DNA of 64,000 nucleotides from Natranaerobius thermophilus JW/NM-WN-LF (GTDB taxonomy: Bacteria > Bacillota > Natranaerobiia > Natranaerobiales > Natranaerobiaceae). Within the stretch, counting starts at the first letter, position 1. Each line of letters opens with the position of its first letter. The notes below the pieces were generated by a model. That model saw nothing but the letters and a program-made list of their open reading frames with translations. It was not told the origin of the DNA and made no database searches. Made by a program: the position numbers and the translations under genes. Positions 27,377 to 37,128 of the stretch are shown here, piece after piece. The stretch lies in contig NC_010718.1 of assembly GCF_000020005.1 (NCBI RefSeq), forward strand, positions 1,059,001 through 1,123,000, read 5' to 3'.

Positions 27377-28372
27377 ATGTCCGCAAATAAATTAGCAGTA
27401 GTTGGAACAGGAGTAATTGGTAACGGATGGATTGCTAGAGGATTAGCAAAAGGATATGATGTGATAGCTTATGATCCGGCTGAAGGGGCAAAAGAGCAAA
27501 CTCATAAAGCTATCGAAAATGCCTGGCCTGCATTGGAAAAAATTGGACTAGCCCCAGGTGCATCAAAGGAGAGATTGAAATTTGTAGATGATTTGCCTTC
27601 TGCAGTGACAGGAGCGGATTTGATTCAGGAAAATGTTCCTGAGAGAGAGCAGCTTAAAAGACAAGTTTTAGCTGAAATAGATGAACATGCTCATTCAGAA
27701 GCTATTATAGCTTCTAGTACTTCTGGGATTATTCCTAGTACTTTGCAAAAAGATTGTCGGCATAATCCTGAACGTGTTATTGTAGCCCATCCTTTTAATC
27801 CCGTTCATTTATTGCCATTGGTTGAGCTAGTAGGTGGTGAGCAAACTAGTTCAGTCGTAATTAATCAAGCTTATGAATTTTATCAACGGTTGGAAATGCG
27901 TCCATTGGTAGTAAAACAAGAAATTGAAGGTCATATAGCTGACCGTCTGATGGAAGCATTATGGCGCGAAGCTCTTCATATCGTCAATGACGGTGTGGCT
28001 ACAACTAAAGATGTAGATGATGCTGTAGTATACGGGCCCGGTTTGCGATGGGCATTGATGGGCACGTTTATGACATTTCACTTGGCAGGAGGAGAAGGTG
28101 GAATGAGACATATGTTGCATCAATTTGGACCTGCCTTAAAAAAACCTTGGACTAAACTTGAAGCTCCGGAATTGACAGATGAATTAGCTGATAGAGTTAT
28201 CAACGGTTGTGAAAGTCAAGCTGGTGATACCTCTATTAAAGAATGGGAACGACAAAGGGATGAATTTTTAGTAAAACTTCTTGACCTGGTTAAAGAGTAT
28301 TGGCCAGAGCAAGAGGACAAGCCCTTAGACGGTCAAAATGAGCCATACGACAGTAACTCTATGTCAGGTTAG
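27377..28372 (+). CDS. L-carnitine 3-dehydrogenase
   Basis: The 331-residue protein belongs to the 3-hydroxyacyl-CoA dehydrogenase fold: NAD-binding GTGVIGNGW at residue 9, NVPEREQLKRQ, STSGIIPS and HPFNPVHLLPLVELV. The length and the HPFNP-x-HLLPLVE motif fit L-carnitine dehydrogenases, which oxidise carnitine to 3-dehydrocarnitine with NAD. In several proteobacteria this enzyme is fused to the thioesterase; here they are separate adjacent genes. Confidence 0.88.
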   Translation: MSANKLAVVGTGVIGNGWIARGLAKGYDVIAYDPAEGAKEQTHKAIENAWPALEKIGLAPGASKERLKFVDDLPSAVTGADLIQENVPEREQLKRQVLAEIDEHAHSEAIIASSTSGIIPSTLQKDCRHNPERVIVAHPFNPVHLLPLVELVGGEQTSSVVINQAYEFYQRLEMRPLVVKQEIEGHIADRLMEALWREALHIVNDGVATTKDVDDAVVYGPGLRWALMGTFMTFHLAGGEGGMRHMLHQFGPALKKPWTKLEAPELTDELADRVINGCESQAGDTSIKEWERQRDEFLVKLLDLVKEYWPEQEDKPLDGQNEPYDSNSMSG

Positions 28373-28383
28373 GGGGAGTAAAC

Positions 28384-28911
28384 ATGCCAATTTCCAATTA
28401 CGGTGAGTGTCCCATTGTAACTACTGAAGTTAAACCCAAGTGGGTGGATTACAATGGCCATATGAATGATGCCCCTTATGTAGAAGTTTTCACCCTAGCA
28501 GTTAACACAATGATTGCACAAGACTTGGGTCTAGACGAAAATGCCAGGGAAGAACTGGGCTATTCAATATATACCCTGGAAAACCATATTTGTTATCTGC
28601 GAGAAGCTCTTGAAGGTATGACTCTTTCGGTATATTATCAGGTATTGGATTGTGATGAAAAAAGGATGCATATGTTCTTCGAAATGGAAGATCAAGATGG
28701 AAATCTTTTGGCGACAAGTGAACAGATGCTTATGGGGATGGATATGGAGCAAGGACGACCAGCCCCTTTTCCAAAACCAGAGACGAGGGAAGGGAATGAT
28801 AATAATTCAGTCAATGTGGCAGAAAATGTAAACAAGCTATACGCCAAAGATAAAGACAAGGAACTTCCAAAACAAGCTGGTCGCACAATTAAAATTACCA
28901 GGAAAAAATAA
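28384..28911 (+). CDS. Hotdog-fold thioesterase (betainyl-CoA thioesterase)
   Basis: The 175-residue protein shows the hotdog pattern VDYNGHMNDAPYVEVF (residues about 21-36) and the strands ENHICYLREALEGM and VYYQVLDCDEKRMHMFFEM. In carnitine clusters this enzyme hydrolyses betainyl-CoA to glycine betaine. It is 11 bp after the dehydrogenase gene, completing a three-step carnitine to betaine route whose product serves as osmolyte or electron acceptor. Confidence 0.88.
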   Translation: MPISNYGECPIVTTEVKPKWVDYNGHMNDAPYVEVFTLAVNTMIAQDLGLDENAREELGYSIYTLENHICYLREALEGMTLSVYYQVLDCDEKRMHMFFEMEDQDGNLLATSEQMLMGMDMEQGRPAPFPKPETREGNDNNSVNVAENVNKLYAKDKDKELPKQAGRTIKITRKK

Positions 28912-28936
28912 TAAATAATATAAAATTAAGATTGAG

Positions 28937-28976
28937 GAGTGGATTGCGCTAGGCAAGGCAATTCACTCTTTTTTTT
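28937..28976 (+). terminator. Terminator of the carnitine operon
   Basis: GAGTGGATTGC / GCAATTCACTC (one G-T pair) followed by eight T. Confidence 0.85.
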
Positions 28977-29036
28977 GGACAGTAATTCCAATTTTTGATA
29001 CATTAATATTTAAAATTCATTTAAATATTAGATTTT

Positions 29037-29069
29037 ATCCCCAATTCATCATCAATTGGGGGATTTTTA
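29037..29069 (+). terminator. Second stem-loop with T-run in the 28912-29270 gap
   Basis: ATCCCCAATT / AATTGGGGGAT followed by TTTTTAT. No gene is visible in the rest of this 359-bp gap. Confidence 0.65.
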
Positions 29070-29270
29070 TCTTTTAATCATAACAGGAATTATATAGAAA
29101 TTTGTCGAATAAATTCCAAATCAGGGTCGATAGTTATTAAGTTCTATCTAACTGATATCTAACTGAAATTGTACTTGGTTTCGCACTATTATAGTTTCAA
29201 TTTAACCACACCAATTAAGTTATTAAGTTTTCAGTCTAACTACATTAATTAGGTAAGGAGTGTATAAAAG

Positions 29271-30716
29271 ATGAAACAGTTAAAATTAATTTTCACAATT
29301 GGATTGTCTTTACTATTGTTTACTACGGGAGTTTCAGCCACAGCTACGCAGGACCGGGTTGATGTAGAAATTGACGGAGAAATGGTAGTATTTGATGATG
29401 AAGTAGAAGCTTTAGTAGATGAACAGGGACGAACTATGGTTCCCGTTCGCTTTATTTCAGAAGAACTGGGTGCTAAAGTGGAATGGTATCCTGACCATGA
29501 AAGTGACGGTCTTGTGAAGATTGAGCATGCTAATCAAAAGATAGAGCTATTTATAGGTAACCAAGAATACCAGAACAATGGTATGAACGAACAAATGGAT
29601 ACTGCCCCGAGAATATTGGAAGGAAGAACAGTAGTCCCATTACGTTTCGTTTCAGAAGCTTTAGGTGCTGAAGTTAATTGGGATGGTGAAAAAAAATTGG
29701 TTTCTATAGTAACAGACGATGACTTAGGTGATGCTGCTGAGGGTTTAGAACAAGCCAAAGATGATAGAAATGATAAAGATGACAAAGAAGAACAAAAGGA
29801 TAAAAAGGATGATAAAGATGATGAAGAAAAACAAAATCCTCAAATGAAATTAAGTATTAGCGAAGAAAAATTTAGGGCAGATGAGCCTGTAGAATTTGAA
29901 TTAACTAATACTGGAAATACAGAGCTGCGCCCTATGCGAGTAGCCGATGTAGAATATTATGACGAATCGGAAGATGAATGGCAAGAGATATACTTTAGTA
30001 TCAACTGGTTTCAAGAAGATGAAAAGCAGGAGCCTGGAGAAACTTGGACCTTTGAAACAGTTATGACAGAGAATTATCCCGGCTGGCCCAAAAGTGGTAA
30101 ATACAGAGCAGAACAAGAATTTGAGTGTATGGATTCATGGCAAGAATTTACAGTAGATTTGGAATTTGAAACTATTGACCCTGTCGATGAATATCATCCA
30201 GACGAGTTACCTGATGAATTAACAGAGAATGAACTTAAGTTGGCAGAAAAAATAAATGAATACCGTGAATCTAAAGGATTGGAACCATTCAAGGTATCTA
30301 AATCACTAACTACAGTTGCTAGATACCACGTATATGATAGTAACCAAAATCAACCGGAAAACTGTAAAGATGAAGACGGTAATGAAGGAAATTTACATAG
30401 CTGGTCCGATGAAGGCCCCTGGGAAGAAGTTTGCTATACCCCCGATCATGAGCACGCAGAACTTATGTGGAGTAAGCCTTCAGAACTAACTGATTATAAA
30501 GGTAATGGTTATGAAATTTCGGCTATGCGTTCGGGTGGGGCCGAACCTGATAATGTTTTGGAAGGTTGGCAGAACTCGCCGCCTCATAAAGACGTCATAG
30601 TAGGCAAAGGTAGCTGGAAAGATTTAGAAGTTATGGGCATAGGTATAGCTGGCCAGTATTCTCATGTCTGGTTTGGAATGGAAGATGATCCTGCAGGATA
30701 TTACTTAGAACCTTAG
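29271..30716 (+). CDS. Secreted stalk-domain protein with CAP (SCP/YkwD) domain
   Basis: The 481-residue protein has a signal peptide (about 1-24), two stalk-type repeats (MVPVRFISEELGAKVEW and VVPLRFVSEALGAEVNWDG), a Lys/Asp-rich linker, an Ig-like BsuPI-type region (about 195-305, PGETWTFETVMTENYPGWP) and a C-terminal CAP domain (about 320-480, with LAEKINEYRESKGLEPF and the metal-site-like DHEHAELMW). CAP proteins in Firmicutes are wall-associated and of unclear enzymatic role. It is strongly acidic, suggesting a surface location in brine. Confidence 0.85.
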   Translation: MKQLKLIFTIGLSLLLFTTGVSATATQDRVDVEIDGEMVVFDDEVEALVDEQGRTMVPVRFISEELGAKVEWYPDHESDGLVKIEHANQKIELFIGNQEYQNNGMNEQMDTAPRILEGRTVVPLRFVSEALGAEVNWDGEKKLVSIVTDDDLGDAAEGLEQAKDDRNDKDDKEEQKDKKDDKDDEEKQNPQMKLSISEEKFRADEPVEFELTNTGNTELRPMRVADVEYYDESEDEWQEIYFSINWFQEDEKQEPGETWTFETVMTENYPGWPKSGKYRAEQEFECMDSWQEFTVDLEFETIDPVDEYHPDELPDELTENELKLAEKINEYRESKGLEPFKVSKSLTTVARYHVYDSNQNQPENCKDEDGNEGNLHSWSDEGPWEEVCYTPDHEHAELMWSKPSELTDYKGNGYEISAMRSGGAEPDNVLEGWQNSPPHKDVIVGKGSWKDLEVMGIGIAGQYSHVWFGMEDDPAGYYLEP

Positions 30717-30839
30717 TCTTTTAGTTTTTTTTGAGTTTAATCAGTATTAGGTATTTTATATATAAAATACGCTCCCTTTAAGTAAAATATTTTCTTTTCG
30801 CCTTGTAGGTTCCAAAAGCTCTAAAACATAAGTTAGTTT

Positions 30840-31285
30840 CATATAATCATCCTGTCTCTTTTGATTATATTTGTCTATCAATATAGTGCCTAATAGTTTC
30901 TGAACTAACATTTCCTGCTGTTGCGACAAAATAAGATCTAGTCCAAACAGAGCCTTTAATGTTCAAATCGGGAAACTGTTTAGATATTCTTTTAGCGGTA
31001 GTTCCTTTAATGATATTCATTAATTTGCTAGGAGAATATTCAGGCAAAGCTGATACAAAAAGATGTATATGATCTGGCATTATTTCAAGAGCTAAAATGT
31101 CAAATTTGTGTTTTTCCGACAACTCTTTAACAGTATCATCTATTATTTCTTTGATCTCTGGACCATCTAAAATGCCTTTTCTGTACTTGGGTATCCAAAC
31201 AAAATGATAATTTAAAAGAATTCGGCGCAAATCATTAATTCATCCTCGCCTGTTTACACAGGCGAGGATGAATTAATTGAATTCT
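30840..31285 (-). mobile_element. IS200/IS605-type element
   Basis: A Y1 transposase gene is flanked by subterminal hairpins typical of this group: a perfect 20-bp stem with loop TTAC at 31234-31277 at the left end, and an ATATAATCA / TGATTATAT stem at about 30841-30871. No tnpB or IscB gene accompanies it. Exact tips cannot be fixed from sequence alone. Confidence 0.7.
30865..31230 (-). CDS. tnpA: IS200-like Y1 transposase TnpA
   Basis: The 121-residue protein has the HUH motif PDHIHLFVSA (about 62-71) and the catalytic Tyr in ETIRHYIDRQ near the C-terminus, with the family start LLNYHFVWIPKYRK. It moves single-stranded DNA. The start is a TTG at 31230, inside the arm of the left-end hairpin, since no ATG is in frame. 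It ends a little short of the usual 130-150 residues. Confidence 0.88.
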   Translation of the reverse strand: MRRILLNYHFVWIPKYRKGILDGPEIKEIIDDTVKELSEKHKFDILALEIMPDHIHLFVSALPEYSPSKLMNIIKGTTAKRISKQFPDLNIKGSVWTRSYFVATAGNVSSETIRHYIDRQI

Positions 31286-31351
31286 GTAATGGCTAGCCCT
31301 GAGTCAAAGGATAACTGTTAATCAATAGATGGTTAATCTAAAATCAAGATG

Positions 31352-33289
31352 TTAGTCAATGGACCATCCAGCGAAAAATCCATTCCTAACTGCGCTACCA
31401 ATTTGTGCGACTTCAACACAGTCTCCGATCAATCGTGACGTAGGGTATTTTTTCCAAATACTTTCGGCCAGTTCACTTTCAGATTGCGTTCCAAAGGCTG
31501 CAACAACAGTATCTGCTTTGAGTTCAACTTTCGTTCCGTCTGCTTTTTCGGCTGTTAAACCAGTATCTGTAAACTCTATCACTTTGTGTCCTGTTAATTG
31601 TTCTACATTATATTCATTTAATTTAAATAGTAATGGGTTACGATTATCCATTAGTTCCGTAGCCGCAAGTTCATCTAACATTTCAACAATACTAACTTTC
31701 TTCCCTTCCATTGCCATTTCAAGTGCAAAATCACAGCCAGATAAACCACCTCCAGCAACTACGATATTGTCTCCTTTTACAAACTCAGGATTTTGATGTG
31801 CACTGATAACTTCAACTACATTTTCTTTATCAATCCCCTTAATTTTAGGTAGTAAGGGTTTTGCACCCACTGCAACGATGATTTGGTCTACATTCTCTAA
31901 TTCTGAAGATTCCTCAGTGATTTTGTGGTTTAAGCGGATATCTACTCCAAATTTGTTCAGTTGTCTTTCTTGCCAATCAATCAGATCTTGTAATCTTTTT
32001 TTGAAAGGTGGTGTTGCAGCGGCATTAATTTGGCCACCTAGTTTATCAGACTTTTCGTATAGCGTGACCCTGTGACCTTTTTTTGCTGCTATTCTTGCTG
32101 CTTCCATTCCGCCAGGACCACCCCCGACTACAACAACTTTTTTAGGGAGCTCCGTTTTTGTCATAGGATATTTTTTCTCAAATGCGGCGTGGGGATTAAT
32201 TGCACATGATATGGTTCTATTTTGATATAATCTTCCAACACAAACTTCATTACAGAAAAGACAAGGTTTGATTTCTTCTGGACCTTCAAGTCTGAGTTTA
32301 TTTACCCAATCAGGGTCTGCAATAAGTGGTCGTCCTAGCATGATAAAATCAGCTTTTTCATTTTCTATAGTTTCAACTGCTGTTTCAGGTGTGTGCGTAC
32401 CTGAATTGAGTACAGGAACGTTTACTTCTTTTTTTATTGCGGCAGCGGCATCCGCCATACATCCTAGTCCTGTATAAATAGAAGGAACTATCCATTGTTT
32501 TTGTTCATAACAGCCTAAATCTATATCAAAGGCATCCATTCCTAATTTTTCTAGATACTTTACAATTTCGATACTTTCTTCTACAGTTCTTCCACCTTCA
32601 AAATCGTGGTCGGCTGCCATTCTGATTAAGATAGGGAAGTTAGGGCCAACTTCATCTCTCATCGCCTGATATATTTCGGTAACTAGACGCATGCGGTTTT
32701 CAAAACTTCCTCCGTATTCATCGGTTCGTTTATTCCAAATTGGTGTCATAAACTGATCAATGATATAACCACCATGGGCATGAATTTCTAAAGCATCCAC
32801 TTCTGCAACTAGAGCCATTCTTGCAGCATTCCGATATGATTCTACAATGTCTTTAATTTCGTCTTTTTCTAAGGGACGGCATAATTGATCTGGAAAGAAG
32901 AATGAAGGAACTGCTGAAGCTGAGACCATCTGTCTTGAGTCAAAGGGGAAAGCGTTTCTTCCAAGACCACAACTTAACTGTAGACAAATTTTAGCACCAT
33001 GAGCATGTACTGCTTCTGCCATACGTGCCCAGCCTTTCATTTGAATATCAGTACCAACAGCTGTCATTGATTCAATCCAAGGGTCGGTTTTGTTAGTGAC
33101 GTATTGAGCTTCGGCAATTATCATACCAACTCCGCCTTTAGCTCTGGCTTCATAATAATCAATCTGTTCTTGTGAAATACTTCCATCATAGTTTTCGTTG
33201 AAGGTACCCATAGGTGACATTACAAGTCGGTTTCTTAATTTCATATCACCTATCTTAACACCTTCAAATAATCTTGAATACTTGTCCAT
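31352..33289 (-). CDS. Old-yellow-enzyme family NADH:flavin oxidoreductase with Fe-S and FAD domains
   Basis: The 645-residue protein has an FMN TIM barrel (about 1-340, RLVMSPMGTF and EIHAHGGYIIDQF), a four-Cys cluster site (CLFCNEVC...C around 340-360) and two Rossmann motifs (VVVVGGGPGGMEAAR and VVAGGGLSGCD). This is the layout of 2,4-dienoyl-CoA reductase, BaiCD-type enoate reductases and trimethylamine dehydrogenase. The substrate is open: an enoate, or, given the methylamine-type context, an amine. It is divergent from a PucR-type regulator. Confidence 0.87.
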   Translation of the reverse strand: MDKYSRLFEGVKIGDMKLRNRLVMSPMGTFNENYDGSISQEQIDYYEARAKGGVGMIIAEAQYVTNKTDPWIESMTAVGTDIQMKGWARMAEAVHAHGAKICLQLSCGLGRNAFPFDSRQMVSASAVPSFFFPDQLCRPLEKDEIKDIVESYRNAARMALVAEVDALEIHAHGGYIIDQFMTPIWNKRTDEYGGSFENRMRLVTEIYQAMRDEVGPNFPILIRMAADHDFEGGRTVEESIEIVKYLEKLGMDAFDIDLGCYEQKQWIVPSIYTGLGCMADAAAAIKKEVNVPVLNSGTHTPETAVETIENEKADFIMLGRPLIADPDWVNKLRLEGPEEIKPCLFCNEVCVGRLYQNRTISCAINPHAAFEKKYPMTKTELPKKVVVVGGGPGGMEAARIAAKKGHRVTLYEKSDKLGGQINAAATPPFKKRLQDLIDWQERQLNKFGVDIRLNHKITEESSELENVDQIIVAVGAKPLLPKIKGIDKENVVEVISAHQNPEFVKGDNIVVAGGGLSGCDFALEMAMEGKKVSIVEMLDELAATELMDNRNPLLFKLNEYNVEQLTGHKVIEFTDTGLTAEKADGTKVELKADTVVAAFGTQSESELAESIWKKYPTSRLIGDCVEVAQIGSAVRNGFFAGWSID

Positions 33290-33321
33290 TATGATTCCTC
33301 CCTGTACAATAGAATTGAACT

Positions 33322-33341
33322 CTTGTTAATTAACTAACAAG
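33322..33341. promoter_or_regulatory. Inverted repeat between the OYE-type gene and its divergent regulator
   Basis: CTTGTTA-N6-TAACAAG lies in the 152-bp divergent region 33290-33441 and could be the regulator's operator. Confidence 0.45.
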
Positions 33342-33441
33342 TCAAGCTTATCATAACTGAATTTTCTGTACATTGTTGTAGTTAACGAAAATAGCAGAGT
33401 GATATTGTTCATTTTGCATCCTATAAAATGAGGTGAGCTAT

Positions 33442-34998
33442 GTGAGTATTAATATTGACATTATCCAGGCGGAGCTAAGCAGGTTAAATAAATATAATTT
33501 AAAGCTGATCAAAAATTGCTCAAGGCATGTTCGATTAAAATCAGCAAAATTAGTTACTGGCATCAATATGGAGTACGAAAAGAATATTATTTATGTTGGA
33601 ACTGCCTCTATGATTCCACAGGACCTTTATCAAATAGAAGGGATAAACCTTGTTGTTATTAATGATTATGAGGATTTGGAGTTTGACAATTTGAATACAA
33701 AAGGAGATATTATTGAGGTTGATGAAAAAGCAGAACTTTTTACGCTTTTCAATGATGTACAAAATATCTTTATTTCAATAAATCGTTATCAAGAAAGCTC
33801 CGCAGCCCTGTTAAATTCACTAATTAGGGGGAGGGGATTAAATTATATTGTAAAAATAGGATCACAAATTTTAGGTAATCCAGTAATACTTGCAGATAGC
33901 TCGTATAAACTTTTGGCATATTATGCGGAAAATGAAGTAATTGACCCTGTGTGGAAAGATCTAACAACAAAAGGGTATTGCTCTCACAATTTTGTTAATT
34001 TATTTAAAAGACAAAAGTTAATCGAAAAGGTTGCAAAAAGCCCTGAACCAATTTTAGTTAAAACTGGATTGGCAAAAGATATCCGTAGATACTTAGGTAA
34101 AATTTTAATAGATGATAAAATAGTGGGTCATTTAGGCGTATTAGAATATGATCAAAATTTTAAAGAGGAAGATCACGAGATCACAAAGCTTCTTTGTGAT
34201 GTCATTTCTTCTGAAATGCAAAAAAACAATTTGTTTAGAAATTTTAAGGGAGTTATGTATGAAAGTTTGATACTTGACCTTTTGGATAAGAGGGTTAATG
34301 ATAGGAGAATAATGGAAGAAAGGTTAAAATCTTCACAATGGGAGCCCTCTGATTACTATAAAGTTGTTACAATAAATGTGCCCAAGGATAATACTACTTC
34401 TCATATTGTGAACTACCTCAGAGATAGAATTGAGAGACTGATTCCATTTTGTAAGTCCGTATGTTACGAGGGTAATATAGTTTTATTGCTCGATTTTAAA
34501 GAAACTGATGATATAGAAAATATCGACAGGAAATTAAAAGATTTTTTAAATTCTAATAATCTCACAGCAGGGGTTAGCTTTACATTTAATGATTTAATGA
34601 AATTGGGGATTTATTATAACCAATCTGTAAATGCGCTTCAATTTGGTGAAACTTTAGATACAAAAGGACCATTGTTTTATTTTGAGTCCTATTATATATA
34701 TAATCTTCTGTCAGAGGTATCAACTCGTCAAAATTTAAGTAGTTACTGCCATCCTGCTATATATAAAATCATAGCGTATGATAAAACAAATGGTACTGAT
34801 TATTATAAGACTTTATATGAGTACTTCTTAAACTGCAATAATATAACAATGACAGCTAAAAAACTATATATCCACAGAAACACTATGGCACATCGGTTAG
34901 AAAAATTGAAAGAAATAACTGGACTTAATTTTGATGATGGAGAACAATGTTTTCGTTTATTTCTTTCATATAAAATACTTGAGCTTGAAAAAATTTAA
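33442..34998 (+). CDS. PucR/CdaR-type transcriptional regulator
   Basis: GTG 33442 follows GAGGTGA with 5-base spacing; an in-frame GTG nine bases earlier overlaps that site. The 518-residue protein has a PucR-like N-terminal half, a middle domain with GAF-like strands, and a C-terminal helix-turn-helix (NCNNITMTAKKLYIHRNTMAHRLEKLKEITG) of the PucR C-terminal type. It most likely controls the divergent flavoenzyme gene. Confidence 0.83.
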   Translation: MSINIDIIQAELSRLNKYNLKLIKNCSRHVRLKSAKLVTGINMEYEKNIIYVGTASMIPQDLYQIEGINLVVINDYEDLEFDNLNTKGDIIEVDEKAELFTLFNDVQNIFISINRYQESSAALLNSLIRGRGLNYIVKIGSQILGNPVILADSSYKLLAYYAENEVIDPVWKDLTTKGYCSHNFVNLFKRQKLIEKVAKSPEPILVKTGLAKDIRRYLGKILIDDKIVGHLGVLEYDQNFKEEDHEITKLLCDVISSEMQKNNLFRNFKGVMYESLILDLLDKRVNDRRIMEERLKSSQWEPSDYYKVVTINVPKDNTTSHIVNYLRDRIERLIPFCKSVCYEGNIVLLLDFKETDDIENIDRKLKDFLNSNNLTAGVSFTFNDLMKLGIYYNQSVNALQFGETLDTKGPLFYFESYYIYNLLSEVSTRQNLSSYCHPAIYKIIAYDKTNGTDYYKTLYEYFLNCNNITMTAKKLYIHRNTMAHRLEKLKEITGLNFDDGEQCFRLFLSYKILELEKI

Positions 34999-35088
34999 TA
35001 CAACGATTTTTAAATTAAAATTCATTGAAACCAGTAGATCCGGAAGCACACACAGCTCTGTTAGCCATAAAATACTCTTATTTATACA

Positions 35089-36363
35089 TTACTCAATAGG
35101 CTTTTGAAGATTGGGCCTTGATGGTAAAGCCTGTTCTAGCTGTAGAGATAACAAATCATGTTCTTCAGCAAATTCTAATAGTTCCTGGGCTTCGCCGTAA
35201 ACTAAAACTCCAAAAACATTAACTCCATTTTTATCAATATAATTTAAAGCATGTTCATAGTATTCAACTTTACCAGGATCATAATCTAAAGCTTTAATAA
35301 AATCTTCTCGATCCGTCATGTATTTCAATAGTGAACGATAATGGGTTTCATATATTTCAGCCCATGATTCTGGACCACTATCTCGTGGTTCTTTTGTTGC
35401 GTCAACCAGCTGAAACAATGGATATTTATCAGGATTAGGACGAGCATCACTAATGGAACCTGTTATATTAGGGTTAAAACCAGTTAGATAATTTCTGTTG
35501 TTACCATGACTTTTGTCCTTATTATGGTCATCATGAGTTCTAACCCCTGCCCATTGGATATCTAAGTCTTCAAGTTCTAGCTTCATCTTTGCAAATTCTT
35601 TCAAATCCATATCTTCTTCAAAAGTCAGGTAAACTGAGACATATGAGACGGGTGATAAAGATTCAAGATGTTCCATCATTTTCTCTGGTTGATTTTCGTA
35701 TACACCTTGCTCATAGAGTGAAGGATTTTTTACAACTTCAAACCCGAATGAATGAGAACTGGGCCCTATTCCTTCCAATGTTCCGATAAAATCACCTTGT
35801 TTAAGTTTAATAGTTTGGCTATCCATTTCATCTATAAATGGATCATGTTTCGAATAACTAATGGAATAGTTACCAAATCCCTCGGATTCTACATAATTTA
35901 TTCCTGCCATATTAACACCAGGTACATTAAGCTCTGATAATGCTTTAAAATCAAACTTGATATCCGGAGAATCTTCCCCCATGGATGTTTCTGAAGGATT
36001 GTAAAAAAACATGCCTACTAAAGGTGACAACACAAAGAAAATACTTGTATACAAAATAACTACAATTATTACAGCAGTAAAGACCACCTTTCTAAGTCGT
36101 TGATTAACTAGTTTGTTGATATTCATACTTAGCGTATTTTTAGTTTCTTTTATAGTATTATTTTCTTCATAAGAGTTAATTTTTTTATTATCTTTCTCAT
36201 CAAACTTATCTTCTTCATCTTTTGAATTAGCAAGTGATAAAAAGTTTTCAGTATAATAATCTTCAATTGCTTCGAATTTTTCTAATTCCTGCTCCACAAG
36301 CTTTATTTCATCTTTAGTAGCTTTACCTTTCTTATATTTTTCTAATAAATGTTTAAAACTCAT
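35089..36363 (-). CDS. Membrane anti-sigma factor with sigma-regulator C-terminal domain
   Basis: The 424-residue protein has a cytoplasmic N-terminal part (about 1-95), one membrane helix (about 96-118, VVFTAVIIVVILYTSIFF) and an outside domain of about 300 residues with acidic loops and the KMKLELEDLDIQWAGVRTH stretch. This matches anti-sigma factors such as YhdL type that hold an ECF sigma factor at the membrane. It overlaps the sigma gene by 11 bp. Confidence 0.83.
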   Translation of the reverse strand: MSFKHLLEKYKKGKATKDEIKLVEQELEKFEAIEDYYTENFLSLANSKDEEDKFDEKDNKKINSYEENNTIKETKNTLSMNINKLVNQRLRKVVFTAVIIVVILYTSIFFVLSPLVGMFFYNPSETSMGEDSPDIKFDFKALSELNVPGVNMAGINYVESEGFGNYSISYSKHDPFIDEMDSQTIKLKQGDFIGTLEGIGPSSHSFGFEVVKNPSLYEQGVYENQPEKMMEHLESLSPVSYVSVYLTFEEDMDLKEFAKMKLELEDLDIQWAGVRTHDDHNKDKSHGNNRNYLTGFNPNITGSISDARPNPDKYPLFQLVDATKEPRDSGPESWAEIYETHYRSLLKYMTDREDFIKALDYDPGKVEYYEHALNYIDKNGVNVFGVLVYGEAQELLEFAEEHDLLSLQLEQALPSRPNLQKPIE

Positions 36364-36859
36364 AAATATCCTCCTTCATCAGTCTTTTTAGTTTCTTTCG
36401 CGCTCTATGTAAAGTTGTTTTAATGGTTGAAGGATTGGAATTCAAAGTGACAGCAATTTCTTTTATACTTAAACCTCCATAATAATAGAGGATTATAATT
36501 TCACGGTAATTATTAGGAGTGAGAGATAATATTTTTTTGTATATTTCATGATCCCTTTCATTTTTTATAATTTTTTTCAAAGGTGAATCTTGATTTTGAT
36601 TATCCAAAATTATTTCATAATCTTCTAGTGAAAAATGATATTTGCTTGTTCGTTGATAATCAATAAATAAATTTTTTAAAACCCTAAAAAGCCAGAATTT
36701 TATATTATTATCGGGTGTCTCTAAAGTTAAGAAGGCTTTATAAAAAGTTTCGCTTACTAGATCTTTAGCTAATTCTTCGTGTCTGCAAAGTGATAAGGCG
36801 TAGAAGTAAAGTTCTCTATGGTATTTTTTATAGGCTAATTCAAATGGATTTTTTTTCAT
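36353..36859 (-). CDS. ECF RNA polymerase sigma factor
   Basis: The 168-residue protein has sigma region 2 (ELYFYALSLCRHEELAKDLVSETFYKAF, about 14-41) and region 4 (NYREIIILYYYGGLSIKEIAVTLNS and STIKTTLHRARKKLKRL). I start it at ATG 36859 with AGAGGG upstream; an earlier in-frame start at 36892 lacks a site. It is paired with the overlapping membrane anti-sigma factor, so release of the sigma factor likely follows an envelope signal. Confidence 0.9.
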   Translation of the reverse strand: MKKNPFELAYKKYHRELYFYALSLCRHEELAKDLVSETFYKAFLTLETPDNNIKFWLFRVLKNLFIDYQRTSKYHFSLEDYEIILDNQNQDSPLKKIIKNERDHEIYKKILSLTPNNYREIIILYYYGGLSIKEIAVTLNSNPSTIKTTLHRARKKLKRLMKEDIYEF

Positions 36860-37128
36860 TAAAGTACCCTCTTTCTCATAAAGTGCCTCCACTAAAAAAA
36901 CGAATGTAAACGTAAAAGGTTACACTTATTTTTAAAAAAGTGAATTGATTAAAAAATTGATTTTTTATTAACAAGCTATTCATGTAGGTCTCGCAGACAG
37001 AGTTTGTCCAACATATTTAGAACGTGAAATTTTAGTTCTAAATTTAAAAGGGTTTTTTCCTAAAAAATGGAATATAATATAATAATAACTTAGATACGCA
37101 TTTAATGAAGAGGAGACAATAGAAAAAG

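Noticed and set aside
30865-31285. IS605 with a TnpB or IscB guide-RNA nuclease.
   Set aside because: Only the small TnpA gene is present; the neighbouring genes are unrelated.
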